DNA of 64,000 bases, from NCBI RefSeq assembly GCF_945859705.1, contig NC_079135.1:84390253-84454252 (forward strand). Reading direction: 5' to 3'. Source of the stretch: Episyrphus balteatus. Lineage: Eukaryota > Arthropoda > Insecta > Diptera > Syrphidae. Within the stretch, counting starts at the first letter, position 1; every line of letters starts with the position of its first letter. This document shows positions 1-11,780 of the stretch, piece after piece. Made by a program: the position numbers and the translations under genes. The notes beneath the pieces were generated by a model. It saw only the letters and a list, made by a program, of their open reading frames with translations. It ran no database searches and was not told the origin of the DNA.

Positions 1-1365
1 TCTTGGAAAGAATCCCTTGTAGTCCCTATAAAAAAAATTACAAATCCAAAAACCTTGAGTGACTTTCGACCAATAAACATGATGCCATTATATGAAAAGA
101 TCTTAGAAAAATGTGTAGTGATTCAACTTCAACAACACTTGGAGGAACAACACCTCCTGGACAATTATCAATCCGGTTTTCGCGCAAATCACTCATGTGA
201 AACTTGTTTGAATTTTGTTATTAATGATTGGAGGAAAGAAATAGATGACAAAAACGTTGTGATTGCTGTTTTCTTGGATTTAAAACGAGCTTTTGAAACA
301 GTCAATCACGACATTTTACTAAAGAAATTAAAATATTTCGGTATAAAATCAACGGAATTTAAATGGTTCAAATCTTTTTTGCAAGGAAGAACCCAACGTA
401 CTTCTGTAAATGGAAAAATATCATCACCAATTCATGTCAGTGTAGGAATACCACAAGGCACAATACTGGGAGTGTGGTTATTCCTAATGTTTATAAATGA
501 TATATCCAAAATAATAAATTCGTCAAAACTCATTTTATTTGCTGATGATGGTTTACTCTACATTACTGGTAAAAACATTGCGGAGTGTTTAGAGAAAATA
601 AATCAAGATCTGGAGAGGATAAATACATGGCTGAAAATGAATAGACTAGTGTTAAATGTTAATAAAACTAAATGTATGATTTTCAAGTCCAATCCTGTAA
701 GTTTGTCAATAAATGTTAATATATGTATAAACAATGAGCAAATTGAACAAGTCAACCAAATAAAATATCTTGGTGTTATTCTGGATGAAAAACTTAGCTT
801 TAATGAACATATTAATTATATATGCAAAAAAGTGGCAAAAAAAACTGATGTATTAAGAAAAATAAGAAAAAATATATCTATGAACACTGCTGTAAATTTA
901 TGTAATGTATTGATTAAACCTCACTTTGATTATTGTTCTAGTTTATTGTATATGTGTCCACAAAGTCACAAAAATAGATTGCAACTTCAGCAAAATAAAG
1001 TCATGAGAATAATATTGAAATGTAATAGATACACACCAGTACAAAATATGTTAGATACGTTGATGTGGTTAAATGTAAATCAAAGGCTTTTTATGTTAAG
1101 TATGATATTTGTATTTAAGATTAAAAACAATATGTATCCCGGTTATTTATGTGAAAATGTTCGTACTAATGAAGATATAGAATACAATTTAAGAAACAGT
1201 GGTGACCTTAGAATCGAAAGATCAAGAACATCCAGAGGTCAGAGAACAATATTTTATATGGGGTTCAATAGCTTTAATAATCTTCCTCAAGAAATAAAAA
1301 ATATTAATAACATAAACGAATTTAAAATCAAAATTATAGAATATGCTCAAACTATAACTATATAA
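1..1365 (+). CDS. Non-LTR retrotransposon reverse transcriptase, C-terminal part (5' end outside window)
   Basis: The reading frame is already open at base 1 and runs 454 codons to a TAA, so the true start and any endonuclease domain lie to the left. Counting from base 1, the palm motifs are visible: LDLKRAF near residues 92-98 (first catalytic Asp), GIPQGTILG near 149-157, and FADD near 180-183 (catalytic Asp pair, with F where many families have Y). Thumb and C-terminal sequence follow, including a region near the end (TSRGQRTIFYMGFNSFNNLP) typical of CR1/Jockey-group elements. No RNase H domain is seen. The enzyme would copy its own RNA onto nicked chromosomal DNA by target-primed reverse transcription. 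The frame is intact over the visible part, suggesting a fairly young insertion. The superfamily call is firm; the exact clade (CR1, Kiri/Daphne-like or Jockey) is inference. Confidence 0.93.
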   Translation, partial: SWKESLVVPIKKITNPKTLSDFRPINMMPLYEKILEKCVVIQLQQHLEEQHLLDNYQSGFRANHSCETCLNFVINDWRKEIDDKNVVIAVFLDLKRAFETVNHDILLKKLKYFGIKSTEFKWFKSFLQGRTQRTSVNGKISSPIHVSVGIPQGTILGVWLFLMFINDISKIINSSKLILFADDGLLYITGKNIAECLEKINQDLERINTWLKMNRLVLNVNKTKCMIFKSNPVSLSINVNICINNEQIEQVNQIKYLGVILDEKLSFNEHINYICKKVAKKTDVLRKIRKNISMNTAVNLCNVLIKPHFDYCSSLLYMCPQSHKNRLQLQQNKVMRIILKCNRYTPVQNMLDTLMWLNVNQRLFMLSMIFVFKIKNNMYPGYLCENVRTNEDIEYNLRNSGDLRIERSRTSRGQRTIFYMGFNSFNNLPQEIKNINNINEFKIKIIEYAQTITI

Positions 1366-1507
1366 ATATAAATTATTATCAAATGATATATACAAATTAA
1401 TACGAAGCATAGTAACTGTGATATTAAATTAAGTTAAGGTAAAAAAATGTAAACAATCTAAACTAAATGGCTTATTAAGCTAAATAAAGTTAAATTCAAA
1501 TTCAAAT
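1..1507 (+). mobile_element. 3' end of a CR1/Jockey-group non-LTR retrotransposon
   Basis: This comprises the reverse transcriptase frame plus about 140 bp of 3' UTR. The UTR contains an AATAAA at 1483-1488 and ends in a short A/T-rich direct repeat (ATTCAA twice) rather than a long poly(A). Such short repeated tails are known for CR1-group elements. The 3' boundary is set by the abrupt start of the 11-bp minisatellite at 1508. The 5' end is outside the window, so no target-site duplication can be checked. Confidence 0.8.
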
Positions 1508-4500
1508 CTTCGGGACATCTTCGGGACATGCTCGAGACATCTTCGGGACATGCTCGGGACATCTTCGGGACATCTTCGGGACATGCTCGGGACATCTTCG
1601 GGACATCTTCGGGACATCTTCGGGACATCTTCGGGACATTCTCTGGACATCTTCGGGACATCTTTGGGACATGCTCGGGACATCTTCGGGACATGCTTGG
1701 GACATTTTCGGGACATGCTCGGGACATGCTCGGGACATCTCCGGGACATGCTCGGGACATCTTCGGGACATCTTTGGGACATGCTCGGGACATCTTCGGG
1801 ATATGCTCGTTACATCTTCGGGACATGCTCGGGACATGCTCGGGACATCTTCGGGACATCTTCGGGACATCTTCGGGAAATGCTCGGGACATCTTCGGGA
1901 CATGCTGGGGACATCTCCAGGATATGCTCGGGACATCTTCGGGACATGCTCGGGACATGCTCGGGACATCTTTGGGACATGCTCGGGACATGCTCGGGAC
2001 ATCTTCGGGACATGCTCGAGACATCTTCGGGACATGCTCGGGACATCTTCGGGACATCTCCGGGACATGCTCGAGACATCTTCGGGACATGCTCGGAATA
2101 TCTTCGGGACATGCTCGGGACATCTTCGGGACATCTTCGGGACATCTTCGGGACATGCTCGGGACATCTTCGGGACATCTTCGGGACATGCTCGAGACAT
2201 CTTCGGGACATGCTCGGGACATCTTCGGGACATCGCCGGGACATGCCCGGGACATCTTCGAGACATGCTCGGAACATCTTCGGGACATGCTCGGGACATC
2301 TTCGGGACATCTTCGGGACATCTTCGGGACATGCTCGGGACATCTTCGGGACATCTTTGGGACATGCTCGGGACATCTTCGGGACATGCTCGGGACATGC
2401 TCGGGACATCTTCGGGACATCTTCGGGACATGCTCGGGATATCTTCGGGACATCTTCGGGACATCTTCGGGACATCTTCGGGACATCTTCGGGACATCTT
2501 CGGGACATCTTCGGGACATTCTCTGGACATCTTCGGGACATCTTTGGGACATGCTCGGTACATCTTCGGGACATGCTCGGGACATTTTCGGGACATGCTT
2601 GGGACATGCTCGGGACATCTTCGGGACATCTTTGGGACATGCCCGGGACATCTTCGGGACATGCTCGGTACATGCTCGGGACATCTTCGGGACATCTTCG
2701 GGACATGCTCGGGACATCTTCGGGACATGCTCGGGACATCTTCGGGACATCTTCGGGACATCTTCGGGACATCTTCGGGACATCTTCGGGACATCTTCGG
2801 GACATCTTCGGGACATCTTCGGGACATGCTCGGGACATCTTCGGGACATTCTCGGGACATCTTCGGGACATCTTCGGGACATCTTCGGGACATCTTCGGG
2901 ACATGCTCGGGACATTTTCGGGACATGCTCGGGACATCTTCGGGACATCTTCGGGACATGCTCGGGACATCTGCGGGACATCTTCGGGACATCTTCGGGA
3001 CATCTTCGAAACATGCTCGGGACATGCTCGGGACATCTTCGGGACATCTTCGGGACATCTTCGGGACATCTTCGGGACATGCTCGGGACATTTTCGGGAC
3101 ATGCTCGGGACATGCTCGGGACATCTTCGGGACATGCTCGGGACATCTTCGGGACATCTTTGGGACATGCTCGGGACATCTTCGGGACATCTTCGGGACA
3201 TGCTCGGGACATCTTCGGGACATCTTCGGGACATCTTCGGGACATTCTCTGGACATCTTCGGGACATCTTTGGGACATGCTCGGGACATCTTCGGGACAT
3301 GCTCGGGACATTTTCGGGACATGCTCGGGACATCTTCGGGACATGCTCGGGACATCTTCGGGACATCTTTGGGACATGCTCGGGACATCTTCGGGATATG
3401 CTCGTTACATCTTCGGGACATGCTCGGGACATCTTCGGGACATCTTCGGGACATCTTCGGGAAATGCTCGGGACATCTTCGGGACATGCTGGGGACATCT
3501 CCAGGATATGCTCAAGACATCTTCGGGACATGCTCGGGACATGCTCGGGACATCTTTGGGACATGCTCGGGACATGCTCGGGACATCTTCGGGACATGCT
3601 CGAGACATCTTCGGGACATGCTCGGGACATCTTCGGGACATCTCCGGGACATGCTCGGGACATCTTCGGGACATGCTCGGAACATCTTCGGGACATGCTC
3701 GGGACATCTTCGGGACATCTTCGGGACATGCTCGAGACATCTTCGGGACATGCTCGGGACATCTTCGGGACATCTCCGGGACATTCTCGGGACATCTTCG
3801 TGACATGCTCGGAACATCTTCGGGACATGCTCGGGACATCTGCGAGACATCTTCGGGACATCTTCGGGACATCTTCGAAACATGCTCGTCACATGCTCGG
3901 GACATCTTCGGGACATCTTTGGGACATGCTCGGGACATCTTCGGGACATCTTCGGGACATCTTCGGGACATCTTCGGGACATTCTCTGGACATCTTCGGG
4001 ACATCTTTGGGACATGCTCGGTACATCTTCGGGACATGCTCGGGACATTTTCGGGACATGCTCGGGACATGCTCGGGACATCTTCGGGACATCTTCGGGA
4101 CATGCCCGGGACATCTTCGGGACATGCTCGGGACATGCTCGGGACATCTTCGGGACATCTTCGGGACATGCTCGGGACATCTTCGGGACATGCTCGGGAC
4201 ATCTTCGGGACATCTTCGGGACATCTTCGGGACATCTTCGGGACATCTTCGGGACATCTTCGGGACATCTTCGGGACATGCTCGGGACATCTTCGGGACA
4301 TGCTCGGGACATCTTCGGGACATCTTCGGGACATCTTCGGGACATCTTCGGGACATCTTCGGGACATCTTCGGGACATCTTCGGGACATCTTCGGGACAT
4401 CTTCGGGACATCTTCGGGACATGCTCGGGACATCTTTGGGACATTCTCGGGACATCTTCGGGACATCTTCGGGACATCTTCGGGACATCTTCGGGACATG

Positions 4501-5280
4501 CTCGGGACATTTTCGGGACATGCTCGGGACATCTTCGGGACATCTTCGGGACATGCTCGGGACATCTGCGGGACATCTTCGGGACATCTTCGGGACATCT
4601 TCGAAACATGCTCGTCACATGCTCGGGACATCTTCGGGACATCTTCGGGACATCTTCGGGACATCTTCGGGACATCTTCGGGACATGCTCGGGACATTTT
4701 CGGGACATGCTCGGGACATCTTCGGGACATCTTCGGGACATGCTCGGGACATCTTCGGGACATCTTCGGGACATGCTCGGGACATCTTCGGGACATGCTC
4801 GGGACATCTTTGGGACATCTTCGGGACATCTTCGGGACATGCTCGGGACATCTTCGGGACATTCTCGGGACATCTTCGGGACATGCTCGGGACATCTTCG
4901 GGACATCTTCGGGACATGCTCGGGACATTTTCGGGACATGCTCGGGACATCTTCGGGACATCTTCGGGACATCTTCGGGACATGCTCGGGACATCTGCGG
5001 GACATCTTCGGGACATCTTCGGGACATGCTCGGGACATCTTCGAAACATGCTCGGGACATGCTCGGGACATCTTCGGGACATCTTCGGGACATGCTCGGG
5101 ACATCTTCGGGACATGCTCGGGACATCTTCGGGACATGCTCGGGACATCTTCGGGACATTCTCGGGACATCTTCGGGACATCTTTGGGACATGCTCGGGA
5201 CATTTTCGGGACATACTCGGGACATGCTCGGGACATCTTCGGGACATCTTCGGGACATGCTCGGGACATCTTCGGCACAT
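1508..5280. repeat. 11-bp minisatellite, 343 monomers of two types
   Basis: The array consists of 11-bp monomers, mostly CTTCGGGACAT and GCTCGGGACAT in irregular alternation, with scattered point variants (CTTTGGGACAT, TCTCTGGACAT, CTCGAGAC and others). It spans 3,773 bp, exactly 343 x 11. Every pair of variant monomers I measured is separated by a multiple of 11, so there is no sign of indels. Rare variants recur at fixed offsets, which shows past block duplication: 1,584 bp (GGGAAAT at 1875 and 3459; CTCGAG near 2015 and 3599) and 726 bp (TCTCTGG near 2520 and 3246; CTGCG near 3840 and 4566). The consensus monomer has no stop codon in any of the six frames, so very long open frames run through it on both strands. 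These are a by-product of the repeat and not evidence of genes. Confidence 0.97.
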
Positions 5281-5285
5281 GCTGT

Positions 5286-5311
5286 CATATGTACATATCT
5301 ATGTACATATG
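5286..5311. repeat. 26-bp palindrome at the right end of the minisatellite
   Basis: Two perfect 12-bp arms (CATATGTACATA and its complement) flank a 2-bp spacer, starting 6 bp after the last 11-bp monomer. It could form a small hairpin. It may be a remnant of the sequence in which the array expanded; no function can be assigned. Confidence 0.7.
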
Positions 5312-5978
5312 AATACCTGAGAAGTTGTTGCTGTTAAAGGTTAAAACTAAAAATACTGTTCAAATGAAAATTTGCAAAACGTTTGAATATATACTTTTTA
5401 AATTTAAAAATTTTCATTCAAAATGTATTATGAAATACAACTTTATTGTATTTTCTTAACTGTAGAAATTCTTCTCCATAGAGAATATTTTTTTATCGTA
5501 ATTTTTTATACTGGCGAGTTTTCAGATTTGATTGATTAAAACGGATTTCTGGTTTGCAAACTATTGTACGATTTCATTTTAAATACGAAGAAAGAAAACG
5601 TATGAATTTCCTTATCATAAAAAATCTCAAGAACTACCAGTAATTTTATGTTGTATAAACGAACCGAATTTTATACATAAAATAAAATCAATTTTTTTTT
5701 TTTTAATACGGAATATAGAAGAAGTATATTTTTTCTTATAAGCTAAACAGCTGTCAGACATTGTTACGTTCAATTTATATCCTTTTCTGATTCTAAAGCA
5801 TTACCTACTGTCTACACTTCTTGTGTATCATGTGTACATGTACTTATCCTTTTGAAGTGAGCACAAAAACAGATGCTTGCAAATTCTAAATGTAATTTGA
5901 ATTTCTTAATGTGAATTAGATTCAAGCTTATGTGATTGAGGTGTAGAAATACTTTTCTATTATATATTTGTCTATATA
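5312..5978. other. AT-rich sequence, nothing recognised
   Basis: I see no long open frame, repeat or RNA gene here. The sequence is A/T-rich with homopolymer runs. Confidence 0.6.
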
Positions 5979-6413
5979 CAGGGTGATTTGCATGAAAAAA
6001 GGCTATTTGTGTCGACTGATAAATTTCTTTACCCGGATAGAGAAAATTTTTCTTTATTTAACGTAGAAACTCCGATTAGATTTCTTGCACTAAAAAGTGA
6101 GTAAAAATATAACTCAGTAATTTTTATGGGATAAAACATTTATATTACTTATTTTCTCTGTGAAAAAATTGAATATTTTTTCATTGTTAATAATAATTTC
6201 CTTGAAATTTTAAATTCGAAAATTATTTTTAATTAATTTTAAAATATGTAATGCAATAATTTTTAATTTTTGTTTCCTAAGAAATTCCACTGATTTTGCA
6301 TGACAAAAAAAAACTGTGGACAAGTGTTGCTAATAGGTGCAACCCAAAATGTGGCTTGTGTTTTTTTAACATAATATTAACCTTTAGTTTTTAATGTTAA
6401 GCGATTCACCCTG
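5979..6413. mobile_element. MITE with TA-flanked CAGGGTGA termini
   Basis: The ends are CAGGGTGATTTGC on the left and the near-complement GCGATTCACCCTG on the right. The duplicated dinucleotide TA (in TATA context) lies on each side. It is 435 bp with no coding frame, and the arms are not similar beyond about 15 bp. TA duplication with short inverted ends fits a non-autonomous Tc1/mariner-type element. The same CAGGGTG ends recur at 18834-19932 and 49208-50010. Confidence 0.6.
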
Positions 6414-7000
6414 TATAATGTAACCTTTCTTAATTTTGAAAAAAAAAAAAACGATTTGTGGTGGAAACTGCATAGTATCTCTGCATTCATAGAAGTTCTT
6501 GTTGCTTTATTTAAATATTTTATTTTGAAAAAAAAAATTAAAACCAAAGACAGACATGTTATTCCAAATATTTTGAAATACGCTAAGAGACAATGCTTAG
6601 ACGTGGTAGATGTTCAAATATTTTGTGATACTTTCAAAAGGAATTTATTTCAAAGTCACACTTTGATGAGTATTTTACTTGCAATTTTGTGGTTTTTCAA
6701 TAAAAATTCGATGAGTTAATGTCAGGTGCCGAACACATTAATTATTTATGTATATAACATGATATAGGAATTTTTTATCAGGGATCAGAAAATCAATATA
6801 ACAAAATATACTCAATTCAAAAGATTTCTTGGTGAAGAATTAAAGAGGAGACACTAACACATGATAGTTTCAATGTAGTTTGAGAGCGTCAATTTGTGGT
6901 TTGTTTTTACACCACCATCACCTAAAACGACTTACCTACATATTTTGACCATTAATGAAAATATTTATTTTCAAATGTACTTTTAAAAATTTATATTTTT
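6414..7000. other. AT-rich sequence, nothing recognised
   Basis: An 87-codon open frame at 6456-6719 has no recognisable domain and A/T-biased composition; I do not regard it as a gene. Nothing else is seen. Confidence 0.5.
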
Positions 7001-7002
7001 AC

Positions 7003-8030
7003 TAGCTGACCCGGCGGACTTCGTTATACGCATCTTCTGCTATTTACTTCCAATTTTGGAGTTTTTCAATCTTTTCCAAAAAAAAAATCGGGTCACAAGA
7101 TCAAATACATATAGGTCCTTATAAATAAAAGAATTTTTGTTTTTATAATAAAAAGAGTTTTTTGCATTCTCAAAACCAGGATTTTTGAGTTATGCCGACG
7201 ATATGTACCCTCATTTTGGTTAAAATATTATTTCCACAAATAATAAAACTTTTCAGTTTTCAATAGAACTGAAAAAATGCGCAGTCAAAATTAGTTTATT
7301 TTTTTTTCGTTTAAGCTTTCGTTTCATAAGTGGTATAGGTGGCTTGGGGTGTTTTCACAAGCGTCTGCCTCACTTAGGCCTGCGTTACACGTGTTCATAA
7401 ATTCAGATCCGCGATTTTACTAACTCAGTCCAACTGCAGTAACTTTAGGTCAAAAACCTCATTATGTCGTCAACCACGGGCAGATCGCGCTTTAATTGCA
7501 CTTTAAAAATATTTTTTTCTTTTGAACTGATTTTGGCTTCGTTTAGATTTTTATTTGCGCCAAGTACCAAAATCTAAAATAATAAAAACCGGGTGCGCTA
7601 TACTCGTGTAGAAATTCAAATTACTAAGACGAAAATTTGTAATTTAAATAAAACTGTCGCGCACCATTTCGTTCAAACCAATCGTTCAAAAAAAATTCAA
7701 AATAAAATTTTGAGTGGACCACCCTAAAAGTGGTATGAAAAAAGATGTTTGCCGATTATTAGACTTCCCCGATATGCATAGAAAATTTCATAAAAATCGT
7801 TCCAAAAATATATAAAAAAATTTTGGTTGGACCACCCTAACCATTTTATGGTATGAAAATTCATGTTGGCCGATTCTCGACCTACCCAACATACACAAGA
7901 TATTTTGTAAAGATCGTTCCAAGAAGATATAAAAAAAAAAAATTGGCTGGACCACCCTAACAATTTAACCTGTATACTATTTTTGATAGGTTTCAAAAAT
8001 CCAAAAAGATTTTGTCGATTCCAAGTTTGT
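7003..8030. mobile_element. Degenerate dispersed insect repeat with CTAGCTGACCCGGC motif
   Basis: It begins with ACTAGCTGACCCGGCGGAC, a motif I recognise from dispersed insect repeats. At 7685-7970 it carries about 2.5 diverged tandem units of 113-120 bp. Each unit has GGACCACCCTAA (7716, 7829, 7949), and they share a stretch resembling cgaccTACCCAACATacac followed by AAATTTCATAAAAATCG. Such units belong to an element family common in insects, but the superfamily cannot be named from this copy. No intact coding frame remains. A related motif, ACTAGCCGACCCAG, is at about 48122. Confidence 0.45.
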
Positions 8031-11000
8031 TAAAATCAATCGTTTGTCAATCATTTTAATCTACATCAACTTGAAATTTGAAGGATACTTACTATATTTA
8101 ACAAAACCTTACTTTAAATAAGTTTTTCGGGCTAAAAACTGCAAGAAAAAATTAAGAAATATGTAACTTATCAGAAATAAATACGTATGTGCAAATTTGA
8201 ACCTTAAAACAACTAATACCATGTAATTAAACAAATATGTGTTCACTATGGCGTATACGTACTTTATCACACCTAAAAAATTCTCTGTCTAGAATTTGAG
8301 CAACTTATTGTAAACGTTACTCCTACAAAGTTCCGTGGCTCATTTTACTCATTATCATCTCTTGAGTAGCACTTTGAGAATCAAATCACTACTGCGTCAT
8401 TCTGTGTCAAAAAATTGCAAGTGCGCATCAGAATTACCAAGGAATTACCACATTATTAAAAAGTCATATTTTTCCAGTCAAAAGGAAGCTCGCTAGATAT
8501 TTGTATGGTTAGTCAAATTGTTCAATGCCATTGCTAATAAGAATTCAATAAAATTAAAAAAATGTGATTTATTTGCTTTCTCTAAAAGGGTTATAATTTA
8601 AAGAAAATAATATCAACAATAGAGAAAAATTCACTCTTCATTTTGTATTTGTATTATTATGACTCTCTTATTAAAGAAATTCAAAATTTTAACTCCAACC
8701 AAAATTCTTTTTTTCTGGACTGGTCTTTATACCATAAAAGTTTGTGTATTGAACATTACAAGAACTTTTTTGTATCCCTTTTACGTAGTCATTCGTAAAA
8801 TAAACTCAAACGATAAACTATATACCCCGTAAATAAGCAATATACGTGCAGTGTGAGAAGATTACATTAAGTGATATCCAGTGGAGCATTCTATTTTCAA
8901 AAGACTTTTCGAAAAGAGATAATTTAATTAGCATTTTTCAAAGATACTAGACTAATCAGAATGTTAATCACATTTCATGCGACACACTGAACAATCTTAT
9001 TCTCATTCTAGATCTGAATATGTTCCGTCAAGGGTAATTTACAAAATATCCTTTCACTTCAATTCAAATGAGTGTTTCTTTCAAAAAATCAATTTCTATT
9101 CCTTTCTCTTTAATTCTAATGAAATTAATACAAAAAACCATGTGTGTATTGTATCTGTCTGGTCTTATATGTTTTTCATTTGTTTTTAGCCTTCAATTTC
9201 ATTTAAGTTCATCACACCGCATATAAGAAAATCCTTTATTCTTCAATACACAGCAATAAATCTAAATTCGTATAAAAAGAAAAACAAAAAAAACATGGTC
9301 CTTCAAAAAGGGTCACAAGTACATGCTACTCCTGCTAATTCCATTATATTCATTTTCATTCTTAATAACAAATCTATATGAAGAAAAGAACTAAAGTGCT
9401 CTTCTGATAGAACATGACAACTGTCACTCAATACTGTAAAAGAATACCAGTCACTCAGTTCAGTACGTATATCGTACGAATAGGTATGGAACAAAAATCT
9501 CTGAATGGTTTCATTGCATTTCTATAACGTACGAGTATGTATCACATAGAGAAGGTTATATAGCCTTTGAGCATTATTCAGGCGATATCTCAGAAACACG
9601 TCTGGGTTTCAGAATTTCAGCAAGGAGTCACGTTTATCTGGGCAATTTTGAACTCACGTAGTATCGTAAGCAATTTAATGAGGCTATACGTGATGTTGAG
9701 TATATTTTAGAAATTCTTTTATTTTTGTTTTTTTTTAATGTTCGGATTGTTTTTTTTTTTTGTTTGCTCTGTTCACTTCGTTAAAAGTGATACAGAAATA
9801 GATTTATTGTTGAAAGATTTGAATTTTTATTTACAAGGTTAAACTTATTTATGGACCATTTTACAATAAATCAAATCATTCAATCGTTTTAAGGACTTTT
9901 TTGGTTTATTTTGATTTGGTATTTGCTTGAAATCAAAAAAACAAATACGACTTTGGAATTTACAAAATTTTGGGTGTATATTTTTTTTTTACAATCAAGA
10001 CTGGAAAGTAATATAGGTATTTGTGAATGTGTTATGGAGAAATGAACACATAGAACACAGGAGGTATTTAGGAACAAATAGTTTTTTTTTTATTTAAAAA
10101 GAGATATTTTCCTTCAGTTTTCATTCAATAAGGAATTCTTTTCTCAATTCCATCAAAGAAAATCTAAAAGTTCTTAGAAATATATCATGAGAATGGTTTT
10201 GCTTTTAAAATAGATTAATAAATAGTTCTTGCAATCATCTTTAAAGCATATTGAAAAAATCATCATCATTATATGCATTTAAATTAAATATTTCAAAATT
10301 AAAATAAGACAAACTGAATGAAAACTGGTAAAAAATCTTTTCAAAATCAAAAACTGTGTTGTAAGTTTCGTAGTACGTTTTGGGACATTATTTGCTTGAA
10401 ATGGATTTGTTCATCGGCATATTTTCTTCGGTCTACGGTAGCATTAGGTTATTCAGATTGTCAACGAATTATTTCTTTGTTCAGGATACCCTCAACTCAA
10501 TGAATTTGTCCAATACTATTCCAAGAAAAGCATGCACAAAACACAAACTGATCCAACATTAGTATGTTTCACTCATCATGAAATGGATTTTGGATCAATT
10601 TGCTTGTATTTAGGGCGTCTAACATGCTTTCTGCCATGTCGGGAGCAATCCAATCAATTTTCGTCTAATCATTCTTCAACAGAAATTCTTGGAAAATCCT
10701 ACATTTCACCGGTCGGTAGTGATTTATGGTCTTGGGTCAGTTTGTGTTTTGGGAATGTATTTCTAAGAATGACACTGGACTGAACAAAAAAAAATACGTT
10801 AACATTCTGAAAACTATGATTTAAAATTTATTGAAAAATAAAGAATATTTTAAAAAGCAACGTGTTGTTTTTTGTCAGCTGTCATTTGTTTTAATTATGT
10901 TAAGGTACGTCTTAAATACAAATCTTCGAAAATTTGATGAGGCACCTCTTTCTTCTGTTTCATGAGCTGGTACATATAAGCTTTTAGTTATTTTATTTAT

Positions 11001-11780
11001 TTCGCTCTTATTTCAACAGCTTTGATAGGTGCCCCATCAAATGGACAAAAAATATAACCAAACATGTGATATTTCAAAGACCACACAAATCGGGAAGTTT
11101 AGTAATAATCATTGATGTGACTTAATCTCCGTAATTTGTTTGGAAAATCAACAACATGAAATACTTGGATTGTGAAATCACGTTGTTTCTGGTCTTATAT
11201 TGCTTAGATACGTTATACGTCGTCGGTACAACGCCAAAGTTAAAGTGTAGGTAACTGTTTGAAATTTTTGGGTTATTTCCAAAATCAGTTAATGAAAATA
11301 TTTGGTAGATAACACTGTTTAACACTCGAAAATACTCGGTCGGAGAACTCTCATGCTTTTTAGGGTTTGTCCAACTGATTACGAAATGGTATGGAAAAAT
11401 GTTAATATAACCCTAGAGTTTGGATTTAGGATTAAAAAAATTTTTTTTTTTCTTTAGCCATTCTCAGTCAATTTTTAACCGATTTTAGACTTTAACCTAG
11501 ATCTATAAGAAGACTTTTAAATATTTTCCACGTATACCTACAAAAAAAGTTGTTGGTGGCTATATTGAAAAAAAAAATAAACAAAATATATCGTTTTACT
11601 TTGTTCAACGGGTCTCGAAAAAATGTCTTTTAAAAGTTTGCTCTTTGTTTGCTACTTTGTTTTGGCGGAGACTTTTTTGTTTAATTTTCTTGGTTGTTTT
11701 TATTACCTATTTAAAAAGTCTCCAAAAACAGCCGAATTTTATATCTTGATTTCTTCAAGATTAGTAGAGGTGAAATCTGG
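8031..11780. other. Non-coding AT-rich sequence, mostly unrecognised
   Basis: No supported gene. Short open frames near 8977, 10318 and 10532 lack recognisable motifs or splice context. A small inverted repeat around GAGGCACCTCTT / AGGTGCCCCATC lies at about 10938-11038. At 11360-11500 a stretch beginning near CAACTGATTACGAAATGG resembles the arms of the foldback at 23212-24379 (CACTGATTACGAAACGG), so it is probably a solo arm of the same family. The rest is A/T-rich with homopolymer runs. Confidence 0.45.

Noticed and set aside
1508..5280. CRISPR-like array
   Set aside because: Repeats are contiguous 11-mers with no unique spacers, and the host is an insect.
1458..5337. Open frames of 100-1,269 codons on both strands
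   Set aside because: They all lie in the 11-bp minisatellite, whose monomer lacks stops in every frame. The proteins are 11-residue echoes with no start context or domain.
10318..10783. Overlapping short frames as a decayed transposase
   Set aside because: No family motif is convincing on either strand and no terminal repeats could be paired around it.
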